Below, in pieces: positions 1-12,142 of a stretch of DNA of 64,000 nt. Origin of the DNA: Lentinula raphanica (taxonomy: Eukaryota; Basidiomycota; Agaricomycetes; Agaricales; Omphalotaceae); NCBI GenBank assembly GCA_027919835.1, contig JANVFP010000019.1, positions 310,001-374,000 on the forward strand, written 5' to 3'. The notes beneath the pieces are model-generated. The model ran no database searches. It saw only the letters and a program-made list of their open reading frames with translations, and was not told where the DNA came from. The first letter of the stretch is position 1; each line of letters starts with the position of its first letter. The translations under genes and the position numbers were made by a program.

Positions 1-308
<308 letters not shown>

Positions 309-747
309 GTCCCTCATTGGATGTTGACAAAACGCAGACCAATTTAATCATACCACGTTGTACTGTTCTCTTACTCTTCATAATAGAAATTTTCATCTCA
401 GCGTGTATTGAAGTTGGTGAAAAATAGCGTTGAGGGGAATATAACTGTCAGCCAAGTTGTATGATTGTTATCTATACGTCAACAACCTCCTTGTCAGAGT
501 TGATAAGGGTTACCAAACCCCTCATAAGTCTCGTTGTTTTTTTTTTCTTCCCAGTCACCTCTCGTTGAACTTGGAACTCAAAGGACTGGAAGAGACTGGA
601 AGGAGCGACTCCGGTTATTCGGCCAAGGAAACCGTATCACGTGTCGAGAAACGCGAGCACTGACCTCACTGATCCAATTCAGTTTCATCCAACTAACCAA
701 CTTTTGCCAGCTCTTCTCTCTCCTCACTTCATGCCCTGCTGTCTGAT
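309..747. other. Intergenic, CDC48 3' side and DGAT2 5' side
   Basis: No gene is supported here. Both genes point rightward, so this stretch holds the CDC48 3' UTR and the promoter/5' UTR of the acyltransferase. A poly-T run lies near 537-546. A branch-point-like ctaac followed by a pyrimidine tract and cag near 690-712 could be a 5' UTR intron end, but this is weak. Confidence 0.5.
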
Positions 748-2547
748 ATGGATGTTGGCAAGAACTTCACCTCTGCCTCGCGCTCATTGTCAAGCTCGTC
801 ATTGAAGGACAGGCTGTCCAAAATAACCGTAACACCACTCAAACCCATCACAATTCACTCCAATATCGAGTCCGTACTGCTCAAGGCTCAAATTCCAGTT
901 TCGTTTTGGCTAACGACGCGAGTTATACATCAGATTTGCACCGGCAAGGATACCACGCAAACGTAGAATGCAGATGCTAGCTGTAGCGGCTTGGTCGGTA
1001 GTGATAGCGCTTGCGACTGTGCTATTTCTTCTCCTATGGTAAGCATCGGATGCTTTTTACTCGAAGAATCTAACGACTACATTAGTTCAATACCATCACT
1101 TTGGCCTTTTCTAGCCGCATATCAAGCATGGATAACATGGATAGATCAAAGCCCAGAGCACGGAGGACGAACAAGCCAGTGGTTTCGGAAATTGAGTTTT
1201 TGGAAATATTTTGCTGATTATTACCCAGCGTCGTGAGTTGAAGAAGCTAATGAACGTCAACCTCTCTAATGTGCTTTGTAGGTTCTTGAAGGTTCGTCGT
1301 TATAAAACCAAGGATGGACGAGAATTCAGAAGACCCTAGGAAGCAGACCTCCCTCCCGATAGACCATATGTCTTTGGTTATCATCCTCATGGTATGCTCT
1401 TCATCCTCATTTTATTCCGGTATCTGACGTTCTTCTAGGTATAATCGGAATGTGATTACCTTCCTTTGCATCAGACTTGCTTTGAAGGTTCACAAATAAA
1501 CTGCAGGGGGGCGTTGGCAACGTTCGCAACCGAAGGTATGTTCTTACGATACATGGTATTATCTGCCTGCTTGACTGGGGTTCTCCATACAGCTACGGGT
1601 TTCTCGGCCGCGTTTCCTGGAATCAAACCACACCTTCTAACGCTTTCCAGCAATTTCCGTATGCCCTTCTATCGAGATCTCATCCTCGCCATGGGAATAT
1701 GCAGCGTTAGCAAGAAATCTTGTTCAAACATCCTCAAGTCCGGACCTGGCTCTGCCATAACCATTGTCGTGGGGGGTGCCGCTGAAAGTTTGAGCGCACA
1801 TCCTGGCACGGCGGATTTGACGCTCCGAAAGAGGTTCTTGCTTGTCACTCCTTATTTCTGTTTGTTCTCAGCGATGTTCTAGGTTGGGTTTCATCAAAGT
1901 CGCAATACAACATGGGTGAGTTTGGGCTATGGTCGGTGTGCTGTATCTGCTGAACGCGTCGTCGCAGGGCCGACTTGGTTCCAGTATTCTCTTTCGGAGA
2001 GAATGATGTGAGTCTCGTCGTGAACGATATAAAATTATAAATCGTACCCAAACCATGTCAGATATACGAACAGATGCCAAACCAACCGGGAACCACTATT
2101 CACAAATTACAAAAGAAATTCCAGTCTGTTTTCGGTTTCACCCTCCCCTTATTTCACGGACGAGGTTTATTAAATTGTAAGCCTTTTGCAAGCTTCCGCC
2201 GAGGTTCGTATTAGCTGAAAGTCTCGTTTGTAGACAATATTGGTTTAATGCCATATAGAAGACAGATTGTCGCAGTCAGTGAGTGAGAAGGGTCTCTCCA
2301 GTGTGGAAAAGTAGTAATAGCCTTGTAGTCGGCAAACCGATACACGTCGAGCAATGCGACAAGCCGGCGATACAGGAGGTCATGCGAGTACAACAAATGT
2401 ACATAGAGGAACTCACTCGGTACGTCTGTCTTTTCACACTCCCGTGGATGTTCGTGTTCAACACTACTTGATGCACCCAGCATTTGGGATACATATAAAG
2501 ACCAATTTGCGAAGGCAAGGACAAGAGAGTTGAGTATCATTGAGTGA
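748..2547 (+). CDS. DGA1: DGAT2-family diacylglycerol acyltransferase
   Basis: The enzyme makes triacylglycerol from diacylglycerol and acyl-CoA at the ER and lipid droplet. Exons I can place: 934-1038, 1086-1232, 1282-1291, 1340-1391, 1439-1451, 1507-1535, 1593-1833, 1883-1915, 1968-2007, 2062-2176, 2234-2278, 2329-2419, 2481-2547. Joined, they give about 328 residues. Visible features are an N-terminal hydrophobic stretch (LAVAAWSVVIALATVLFLL), the family-defining YVFGYHPHG catalytic motif split across exons, the SAITIVVGGAAESL block, LVPVFSFGEND, FHGRGLLNYNIGLMPYRR and the C-terminal FAKARTRELSIIE. Two exons are only 10 and 13 nt. The first exon is unsettled: 748-873 reads like the family N-terminus (PLKPITIH) and ends at a good donor, but it is in phase 0, whereas the next exon (RFAPARIPRKRR) needs phase 2. 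Either a splice site was missed or one base is shifted. Function is confident; the start is not. Confidence 0.88.
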
Positions 2548-3069
2548 TATGCTGCATGGACATTAGCACATTCGAGTTTGTATATTTTAGCCTAATACCA
2601 AGGACTGACAATGTTGAGTAATAGTATTTGCTCTCACAATGCATGTCCTACTGCTTTTACACTAATTCTCTTAGTTTGATGAATTGGCTGTGATAAAGAC
2701 GTTGGTTTGTTAACCAGAAATCTAACGAAGTATGTACGTCCATGTACAAAGCCCAAAAATACAAATGCGTGTACAACTGCGAGAACGAAAGCGTCCGTGA
2801 ATTGGGGATTAGAGGAAGAATTGCTAATGATACAGCGAACCAGGCGGGTGCATGCTTAAGATTATCTTCCCCTAGATCGTAACTAAATGCAATTAAGGTA
2901 TATCTATCCGTCTAAGGTTGAGTGGTAAATGGTAATTGGAACTTGGTAACACTACTCGGCGAAGAAGGCGAGTCTGTGCAATCTGAATATCTGCCTGGGA
3001 GACCGCGAGAGGTACACCTGCAGGGATGTGAGTAAGAGGGATAATCAGACAACAAAGAGACCATCACAC
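2548..3069. other. Convergent 3' spacer between DGAT2 and the NRPS-like gene
   Basis: The two flanking genes converge here. I see no independent gene. An alternative last exon of the minus-strand NRPS-like gene may lie at about 2893/2912-3017: a perfect GTAAGT donor overlaps that gene's proposed stop, and a cctgcag acceptor lies at about 3018. Confidence 0.45.
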
Positions 3070-6000
3070 TTACGAATCACAGGTAAATTGTCCACAACCA
3101 CTGCCAGTGACGATGGCTTGACGAGACGCTTTGGGTTTGTGACACACGGTACACATGTGAACAGCAGCAGAAGTAGTAGTAGGACTGGCTAAAAACATTG
3201 TTCCTTCGTCATCGTCAAGTTTGCGCTGTTTGTCCATATCGGTGAGTCGTTTGGCAGGCCATCCGACGTAGACTGTGTCCGCCTCAGCGACTTCGCCGGA
3301 GGTGAGCAGGGTATGCTCGCAAAGCATGCTGTTGTCTTCCATTGAGGCTCCGGATAGTAGACGAGAGCCAGTGCGCATCGTGCATCTTCACACGAAGACA
3401 TGAGCTTGAGTACGAACCACAAGCGAACCGATATCACTCACCCGTTTCCAATCTTAAGCGGGTTCAGGGCGAAATTGCCTCTGGAATTGATGTGCGCGAC
3501 GACAGAACAGTTGTCCAAAGTGACATCGTTTCCAATCTAGTGAGAGCAATGTGTCAATGGGGAATCATGAAATGTTAGCAATGAGCGCACCTCGACCAGG
3601 TCTGGTTCTGTCATGAGCCCTTGTTTGCCCCCTGGATAGAGACAGCAGTTGCGGCCGATTTTGGCACCCATAGCTCTGAAAAACCAAACGATATAGGCAG
3701 AGCCCGTGACAGGAGCCAGGACGCCACCAATACCGTAGCCTTTGTAGAGAGGACGCGAGAGGACAAGATGCAACTGCCATCGTTGACAGTAATCGCTTTG
3801 ATCCCAAGGGTAGGGACCGGGTTTGCGCTGGCCAATAACAATCCACTTCGTCAAAAGCACCCAAAGAACACACAGAAGAGCCTGGATGTTGAGTACAACG
3901 ACGAAGGAAGCCGAGATGATACCGTATAGAATCCCAAAGCGATACCAATGGTCTTGGAAGAGGATAAAGTGAGGCAGATATATGTAGCACTGATGAAGAA
4001 GCTGAGCAGCAGCGACTGCACTTATAGACCAGTAGGCGGAAGAACAGGCGGTCATAATGAGATTGATCGACACGATCACGAAGTAGGGCCAAACGAAATA
4101 GTTGGCTTGACGTTTGTAGAAAGCACGTCCGAAAGGAGTGATAGTATCTCCCCCTGCGGAAGATGGAGAGCCTTTGTTGAAACAGATTGCCTCGCCACGA
4201 TCTAAGTAGAGAATATTGAGTTGTATACCTTGATACATAGTAAAACTGGTCCTTACCGTTACCCATCCAGGTCGAGCCATCTTGATATGCGGTGTTTCGT
4301 TTGGACAGAGCACCAGAGCCCATTACGGCGCGTGAACCTATCGTGACACCTGGCAGGAGAATTACACGGTCGGCAATCATCGCTGTTCATCGAGACTACA
4401 TAGTCAGTTCGAGCTGCTAGATGGAATGATTTGACTTACCGCCACTTCCAATACGGATCTTCTCAGAGCCAAGTCTGTCTGTGGTATATATTTCAGATCG
4501 TGAACCGAATACGACCTGGACTGAATTATGAGCGCATTGAAGATGGTCCGCATAACTATACGCACGTCGTCACCAATTTCAAGCAGCTCGGGATCAAGGC
4601 AGTAGATTCCAGAGCCAGGCCAATACACTCGACGACCAATCTTCGCTCCCATTAATCGATATATGAACTGCGAAATGCCACAGATGAGGAGGGAAGCTCA
4701 ACGACAAGAGGAATGACATACAGAGACGCCTTCGTAATGTGTACCGATCAAAGAAAATGTCTCCTTCAGTTTACGTTGAGAGAGCAAGATTGAATTGACA
4801 TATCGCCTGAGCAGGACGATCTGAGTTGCGTCGTTGGCAGAGCATTCATGATTAAGTCCCAGGATGCGCTTGACAATTATCCCGAAAAACACCTGCAACA
4901 ACGGTGTGCAGATTGACCTGACCATTCTTGAGACAGCATGCCAAAGGACTCGCTCAGGATTTGAGAACCAATAGATCACAGATACGAGGGGGTTCGCCGA
5001 TCCAGGCTGGACAATGGCGGTTTTTGACACCATCAACCAAAGGATAACGAACCAAGGGATATCTAGGAGTCAATATTAGCATGAGTCTATATCCAGATGG
5101 TAGTATGCTTACAGGAAATAAATGACACCACAACGATGATCGGCCATGCAACAAATAGTTTCAGCAACCAGTGAGGTTCCATGAACAACGTACGATTGTA
5201 GGCGGCGAAAGAGGGGGGCGAAGAAGATTCGTGTGAGGATGCGTGAGGCCCGTACACTGTGCCTTCTGGAATCTCGGCTCCTGGTGAGATTTGCGTGTAG
5301 CTATTGATAACAGCCCTTCTGCCAATCGTGATCGGTTCTAGACGGAAACACCCTTCACGTTCCACACAAAATCCACGGACGAGCGAGGTATCAACTCTAC
5401 AGCCATCTTCCAAGGTGAGAAGATCGAATTCGCCAAGTTGTGCATGCTTGCTGATAGATACATCTTTGCCAATGCGTGCACCAAGCAAGCGATAGTAGAG
5501 TTTGTTCAGTTCGGGATGCATAGCAAAGATTCCACGACCAGACGAGCTGTAAACTTCCATCAATATGACACACAATTACAGCAGAGTGAAGGACAGACAC
5601 AATGCTCTGGTTAACCAGCCACCATCTCAGGTAATAGAACGACCATCTGCGAACTGGATGAGATCAACACCATCGCCTGTTCGAGAATGTACACACATTT
5701 TATATTTTCCAGGTTTGTATTTCCCGATGACAATCCATTTGAAAGCTATTGCTGCAACCGGAGCACAAGCACGCACGCAAAGACGAGCAACCACGATAGC
5801 ACAAATCAGAGCAAGCATACGATCCCAGTAGTCCTGATTAACAGCAGGAGCCAAGTACGAAAGAATAAACAGGAGAATAGACCCTACAAATGATGAGCAA
5901 CTACAGCTAGTATGAATGATAGAACTCACAAGTGACGGCAGTCTTAAGAGGATAAAAGAAAACCAAGGGTATAGCCTGAACGAGCAGATTGAGCGGATGA

Positions 6001-8683
6001 TTCTGCCCACGTCCTTTTCGCCCCTCTAACATGGAGTTAGTGTCGTCATGAACTCCTAAAGTCAGCTCAGAGTTGTTTCCTGTATTTGGATAAGACGGTC
6101 GAAGTTTCTCGTCCACCAACGACTCTAATGACAGTTTCCTCTGTTCGACGTCAATCAGAGACGCAATCCCGTTGATAGAGCTGTTGGTGAAGATTGCTGC
6201 AACTGCGATACTAGCAGTCGTTCTTTTCCGAATGTGATACGACAATTTGCCGAGGAGGAGCGAGTTGCCACCCAAAAGGAAGAAGTCAGAATCGCCTGAG
6301 ATCATTCCTGGCTCAATATCCAAAAGCTCAGACACGATATCACGAACGACGGCAGCGTTTGGAGACATGGAGGCAGTGTTCTGCTGGATGATAATGTCTT
6401 CCATAGCGGCATAATCGAAGTTACCGGCGACCATAGGAAGGGGATGAGTGAAGACATGAATATCAGGAATCGAATATCCGGGCAATGTGGTTGCAAGACT
6501 GGATTTTATCGCGAACGAATCTAGGCTTGCTCGCGAGTCTACAGAGACAAATGCTTCCGGGGCACCTTCATGGCGGAAACGCACGGCGACGTTTTTGACA
6601 CCCAGAATGTTCACGATAGGCTGACGAATCTCACTCAGATCGAGTTGGACTCGGGCACAATCAATTGGGTCAGACAGCGAGGCGGTGGGAGGAGGGACTT
6701 GGGCCTTGAAATGGCGAGCCAGCGTTGGAACGTTGTCAGACATGGTTCCTAGATTGAGACGCTGAGCAAGTTTGATACGGAGAGGCTTCCCAGCACTGAG
6801 AAAAAAGTGAGTTGTGAATGTAAGCAAATACTCTGCGATTCTTACCTATTCTTCGGTAAATCCTGCATGTACACTATCGCGAACGGCCATTTGGATGGAT
6901 GAAGATGCTCCTTCAGCAAATCGAGAAGCTGATTCAACCCAATTACAGGTCGACCTGGAACAGGAACAATCACAACACCAATAGCTTCCTGAAGGACATC
7001 ATGGTCAATCGCGAAAGCTAGAGTTGTCTACACGAAACCAGTGTCAATGTTCAGGTCTGAGAAAAGAGGGGTACAAAAAATCTACCTTCACGTGGTCTCT
7101 CGCAGCCGTGATGATAGCCTCTTCAACTTCAAATGGAGAAATAACTTCACCACCTTTGTTAATGATTTCCTTCGATCGACCTGTGATATAAAGGTATCCA
7201 TCATCGTCCATGTATCCCATATCGCCCGAGTCGAACCATCCTTCGCTGGAGAAGGCAGATGTGTCCAAGGGGACGTTGATATCCGGGGAAGTCTCGTAGC
7301 CCGCAAATGTAGGTAAACCACGGACTGAAACGGCACCTGTCTTTCCGCGCGGCAGTTCGTGTTCAATGTTTGAGGGATCACGAATAGATAGGTATGGACC
7401 ACAAGCAACTCCAGAACAGCCGGGACGTTCTAACTGATATGTAGTCGGAGGCGTAGCAATGGGCATGCACCTGCGTTAAAGGGTGGGTCGTCAATAAGGG
7501 TATATGTGACAGAACAAGGGAGGGCAACATACTCCGTCATTCCGTAAGATGGCAATATGACAGCATTGCCAAACCGTTCCTTCATGTCAACTGCTAGCGA
7601 CGGCAAAAGACCTCCTGCAGCATTGGCAATCATGCGAATCTGCAGATCGCGTCGTGGATCGATGTTTTCGGGCTGAGAACTGAGAATAGCATGATGGATG
7701 GTAGGGGCGGCATAATACCTTTGGAAATTCCAGGTTCAGATTGAGCAGGAAACATACGTGAACGTATGACATACCAAGTAGCTTTCAGCTGTACCGACAG
7801 GTTCCAGAAAGCAATCGCGTCGAATCCGGAGCACATGATTGCGCTGCCTCCAGAAAGAATTGGGGCCAATAGGTTCCGAACGATGCCACCGACGTGAAAC
7901 AGAGGCATCATATTCACTAAAAGTATGTTGTCAGAAGGTGGTTATAACGGGGATAAGCCGCTGCCACATACTATTAACATCAGTCGACCTGAGATCCCAA
8001 GAGTGAACCACTGCCCACGTTCCTACGATTAAAGAGCGTAATGTATAGGGAACGACTTTCTTCTTGCCACTAGTGCCGGAGGTATGTAAAACCAACGATT
8101 GGTCATTGAGGCCATGGGGTTGTGATGGTTTCCTAGGTGTAACGTCTTCCTCTCCCATCACGGACATCTTGAAGAGACCAGGAGGCCCGAAAAGTTGCTC
8201 CTCGACGAATATGATGTCACAGTTCAGTTCCTTCCGCAGAGTGTGTAGTTCGAGACGTTCTTCCGCATCTCTCGTTGTGACGACTGCCTTCGCGTTGAGT
8301 CGCAACGCATCCTCCCGGAGCTCTGGTCCAGTACAGCTAGCATTGACCGGGGCACATGTATGATAGGTGGCGATGGAGAGAAGTGCGAGTGCGTTCGAAG
8401 GACCGGTTGGAAGAACGATCATGACCCTGTCATTCCGACCAAGAGGACGACCGGAAACTGAACAAGGCATGGTGAATTCTTGGATAAAAGAATGTATAAC
8501 ATCGTGGCACAAAGGTGGCCTTGATGGGTCTGGAGAATAAAGAGCGGGTGAAGAGGTATCAGGGATACAGTCCAAGAGAGTGTGGACGTCGGAGTTGGCG
8601 ATGCGCTCAGCAAGAAAGTCACCAAGCGAGGTGCCAACGGGGGGCGTGAGCTCTGTGCGCAAGAAGTCTAGAGGTATAGACAT
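3070..8683 (-). CDS. NRPS-like A-T enzyme with three membrane/beta-helix modules (epsilon-polylysine synthetase architecture)
   Basis: Sixteen exons join cleanly: 8683-7973, 7916-7775, 7718-7533, 7470-7086, 7028-6846, 6795-5930, 5883-5697, 5646-5599, 5546-5113, 5062-4722, 4667-4566, 4515-4440, 4382-4257, 4201-3591, 3536-3442, 3385-3070. They encode about 1602 aa. Residues ~1-550 are an adenylation domain with the P-loop-like LHTSGTSGKKKV, YGMTE, GWFDSGDMGYMDDDGY and the A10-type SAGKPLR. A carrier domain (DFFLLGGNSLLL; Ser attachment site) lies near residue 715. Then hydrophobic membrane segments alternate with three hexapeptide-type left-handed beta-helix modules, each opening with a GA(R/K)IG sequence (LLGARIGKD, LMGAKIGRR, AMGAKIGRN). 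This A-T-(TM-LbH)x3 order is that of bacterial epsilon-poly-L-lysine synthetase and the NRPS terminal domain TIGR02353; fungal relatives are known. Inference: a membrane synthetase that couples an activated acid or amino acid, substrate unknown. The A domain looks more like an acyl-CoA ligase than a lysine-activating one. The 3' end is uncertain; alternative last exons would end at 2912 or 2893. Confidence 0.88.
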
Positions 8684-11600
8684 GGGGCACGGATTTGGGA
8701 TGCTTCGCCTTCAGAGGGAGAAATGGTAAAGGAATGAGAGGGGTTTTTATTGCCCGTACATCCTTCGTTAAGGTTTAAAAACGGAAAGAACAAGATAAAT
8801 GAGAGGATCTCGATTGTACAGATTGTACAATTCACAGGCGATGTCGTGGAGTTTGAAGACTACCGTAAGCGATTATCGCGTATAGAAATCAGTTTGTTCT
8901 TCCGCTGGACACGAACTGAACTGAGTCGCCTGCATGCAGAATCCGACGGTCCACTGGCTGAGTGGGTTCTGAAGATTATTGCATGAGGATCCTCATTAAA
9001 CACAACAAAAATCCTTATGCCCACCTTTTCAGAAGCCATCGTACCTCGCGTTGACGACGAAACGGGGAACTTTTCACGATAAACTTGATTAGACGATGAG
9101 TCGTGCATGCTCAGGTGGAGTAGCTGGAATTTGGAGTCAAAACTCTTGGCTGCAGGTTCAAATACAAGCCTTGGCTTGGCGGTAACAATGAGGAAAAAAG
9201 GAAAAATCATAACCGATCAATTTAGTGAATAATGTAAATCTCACGCTTGTTTACTGTGAACTTACGGTTCCGTTCGCTGGCGCAGAGAAACCTTGCAAAA
9301 CATATAAGTATCCATTGTTACGCTCATCGTCAGTCCGCTCTCCTCATGTCCTGCAAAAATGCTTGATCGGGTCTGGTCACTTCTACTCTTCGAGCTCCAT
9401 CTTGGCATCAGTTACTGGGACTTCGACGGACTATCATCTCTCCATCGCTTCGCGTGCATCCATCTATAGCCTTCTATAGCCCATTAATGGCCCAACGGAA
9501 ACACAGCCTGAACACAGCCAAGATATTTCGCTTTCCTCTCCAAGTCTCTTCAGGTCTCATGCTGTCTCATGACAGACGAGAACGAAGAACCAAGTTGAAG
9601 CATCGGGTTTAGAGAGAGGTCGAAAAAGGTGTGAAATGTACGAAATGTACAGCACCTGTTGCTAGATTGAGGTAAATAGGGATGTTACCTAGTGCTTCCA
9701 TAGCTTCCTCAACCAAAATTCCTCAAATAACCTCTCATAACACGTCTCTGAATCGCAACTTGAGCACAAGGATGTTGTTTACTGCATGTGGTCGCTGAAG
9801 TATCGCTTTGACTTGTGGGTAATTGATCTTTGCTTCCGGCTTCTCTCGGAATCGGACTGGTTCGCGAACAACGCCAAGACCATTAACAAACGTCCCACGG
9901 GCCACCAGCGCCCGATTCGAGCAAAGCATGTTCTGTTGACACTATGTGGTTACTGAGAATCGAAGACAGGAAAAATAAACCTTCAAAGGCGAAGGAATTC
10001 AAAGCTCCAACGAGGACGACTAGTCGATAGAATTTTCGGACGAAGGATTGACATTAGGGTGCGGAGATAGAGGAGGATAGAAGTAGTATGGTGTGCTGAG
10101 CTCCTTCTCTGCTCCCTACGCCTCCTACACACCTCCTTCTGCCAAGAGCTGAGACGGCTTTCATATTTAGATAGCGAAGCTTTGCTGCAGCTTCGAGTCT
10201 TAGCACTTGGCTTCGAATCTTAGCTCACACTCGGAAACACCGGAACTGAAGGGGAGCATCATCGAGTCATGATGGTATATTCGGACTTCGCATCTTTGCG
10301 AAGGACAAGGAAATTCGGATTGCAAAAGCTAATGTACTCATGTATTCGATGATTTTTACGTTCGATGTCAAACGACAAGAGACGGACTAGGACGGACTCC
10401 GGAGGTCGAGGCGATCTCGGCGTCGAGCAACTCGAGTAACCGGGTGAAAAATGTGTGCTTTGTCTGTGCTGCCTGTACCACTAAAATCCTACCCTTTCCT
10501 ACCTATCCCCTCCTATCCCATCTGTAAATTCTTTTTTACATTTTTTTTCTCGATGAAAACGTCCGAACCGAGATTTGTTGCAAACGTCAATGTCACTGAG
10601 TAGTAGATACTAGATTGTTTCTCGTTTGTGGTTTCCTCTTGAGCTCCTGATGGTGTAAGAGATGTAAGTAGTGTCGGGCTCGGCAACTAGTTGTCCAAGG
10701 ACAATATCAAGTTACGAGCCACATTGGTAATGTATACATCGAGCAGGATAGACTGGATCAATACAACGCTTCTTTCGTCCTTGGCTTTCAGGAAGCGATA
10801 AGTATTGAGTACATACTGATGTAGTACTTGCTTCATTCCATATCTTGCACGTACCGCCAAGCGAGGATCATGACTGGATCATAACGATAAGTTTTCATTC
10901 CATGAAACGGCAACTGTTTGTAATCGCTTACCACGTAGGCAGGAGAGGAAAACGAATTCTTCGAAAGCCCCGGCACTGCCGATAGACATGATCTTCCACG
11001 AACTGACCCCAGGACTCGCAACGAATCGTTCGAATCTCTTTGTTTGAGTTGCGTCTCGAAAACATGCGGACATCTTTCAAGAAGTCCAGAAATTCATGTC
11101 AACCTGTGATTTCGGACATGCAATTCGGGATGACCCACAAGGTGTGAAAATCGCGAAGAGTCTAAAAGAGTTGGAGGGCCCAATCACATTTCAGCCAGAG
11201 GGAGAAGTAATATGGAGGATTCGGCTGCGGATGATAGAAACCACGATTTTTTCTGTCCTCAGCACCGACGTTGTGGATGAGAACTACGTATTATTGGGTT
11301 GAATGATAATCAAGACGTACTACCTTCTTCATTGCTGGGGTTTCATGTTGGCTCGTCAAGGTAGCGGCCGGTCTAGAGAATCAATTGCCTGGACTTCGAA
11401 CTCGTTTCAGTTTTTTTTTCGTCTGCTTCTTCTTTGAAGATTACAAAACCCTTCAGATTACCTCTGTGCCGGAGCTGGAAAGTTCCGTTTACTCACTGTC
11501 ATCCAGCTTTTCTATCTTGTTGTTGTCCTTCTTCCTAACCTACCGGCAGTAGTACATTGGACCCATTCCGAACTCCTAACAGGCTTATCGCCCTACTAGC

Positions 11601-12142
11601 AATTTCAGCGGGAGGATATCTGCGAGACAAGATGAACCAGTTTATGAGTTTTTGCTCCACACAACGTGGACCCTTTCCTAGAAATTTCAACGATAGAATG
11701 AAATAAATGTAGATACCGCTTACTCGCATACTCTGTGTTCGATGTCTGAAGATAGGAAACATATTGTCAACAAATACAGATGTCGTTCCAAGCGCGCCGT
11801 TGAACACAAAAAAACTTTTACGAGCAGCTGCGAGAAATTATTGAGGTTGTACACCTGGGAAAAGTCTTGAACTTCAGAACATTGAGCTACAAATGAGAGA
11901 AGGCATAATGACATTACATTGAAGTTAAAACCTACATCCGATGATATCCGTAAGACAGTAAAGTCAGCATTCCGAGGATGAGACCTCCTTCCGGCTGTGT
12001 GCGGTATCGATGTTCGCTCCACCTGGAGGCTCGAGCACAAGCACGCGAAGGTGTACGAAGCTTGATCGTTGGCGACCAGAGCATATGATTCAAAAAAATG
12101 TACGACTCTACCATCTTCCACCAGAAGTTAGAACCCTCCACT
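8684..12142. other. Gene-poor 3.4-kb stretch
   Basis: No gene model could be supported. Short open frames exist (for example 9735-9929 minus, starting at an ATG, and 11096-11302 plus), but none joins across plausible introns to anything I recognise. The region just upstream of 8683 should contain the promoter of the NRPS-like gene, and the right end lies downstream of the thioesterase. Short A/T runs occur at about 10530-10550 and 11410-11420. No transposon ends or long repeats were seen. Confidence 0.4.

Noticed and set aside
9735..9929. Small minus-strand gene of 64 aa
   Set aside because: It starts at an ATG but is short, has no recognisable domain and cannot be extended through splice sites.
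11096..11302. Small plus-strand gene of 68 aa
   Set aside because: Composition is plausible but there is no homology I recognise and no promoter or exon context.
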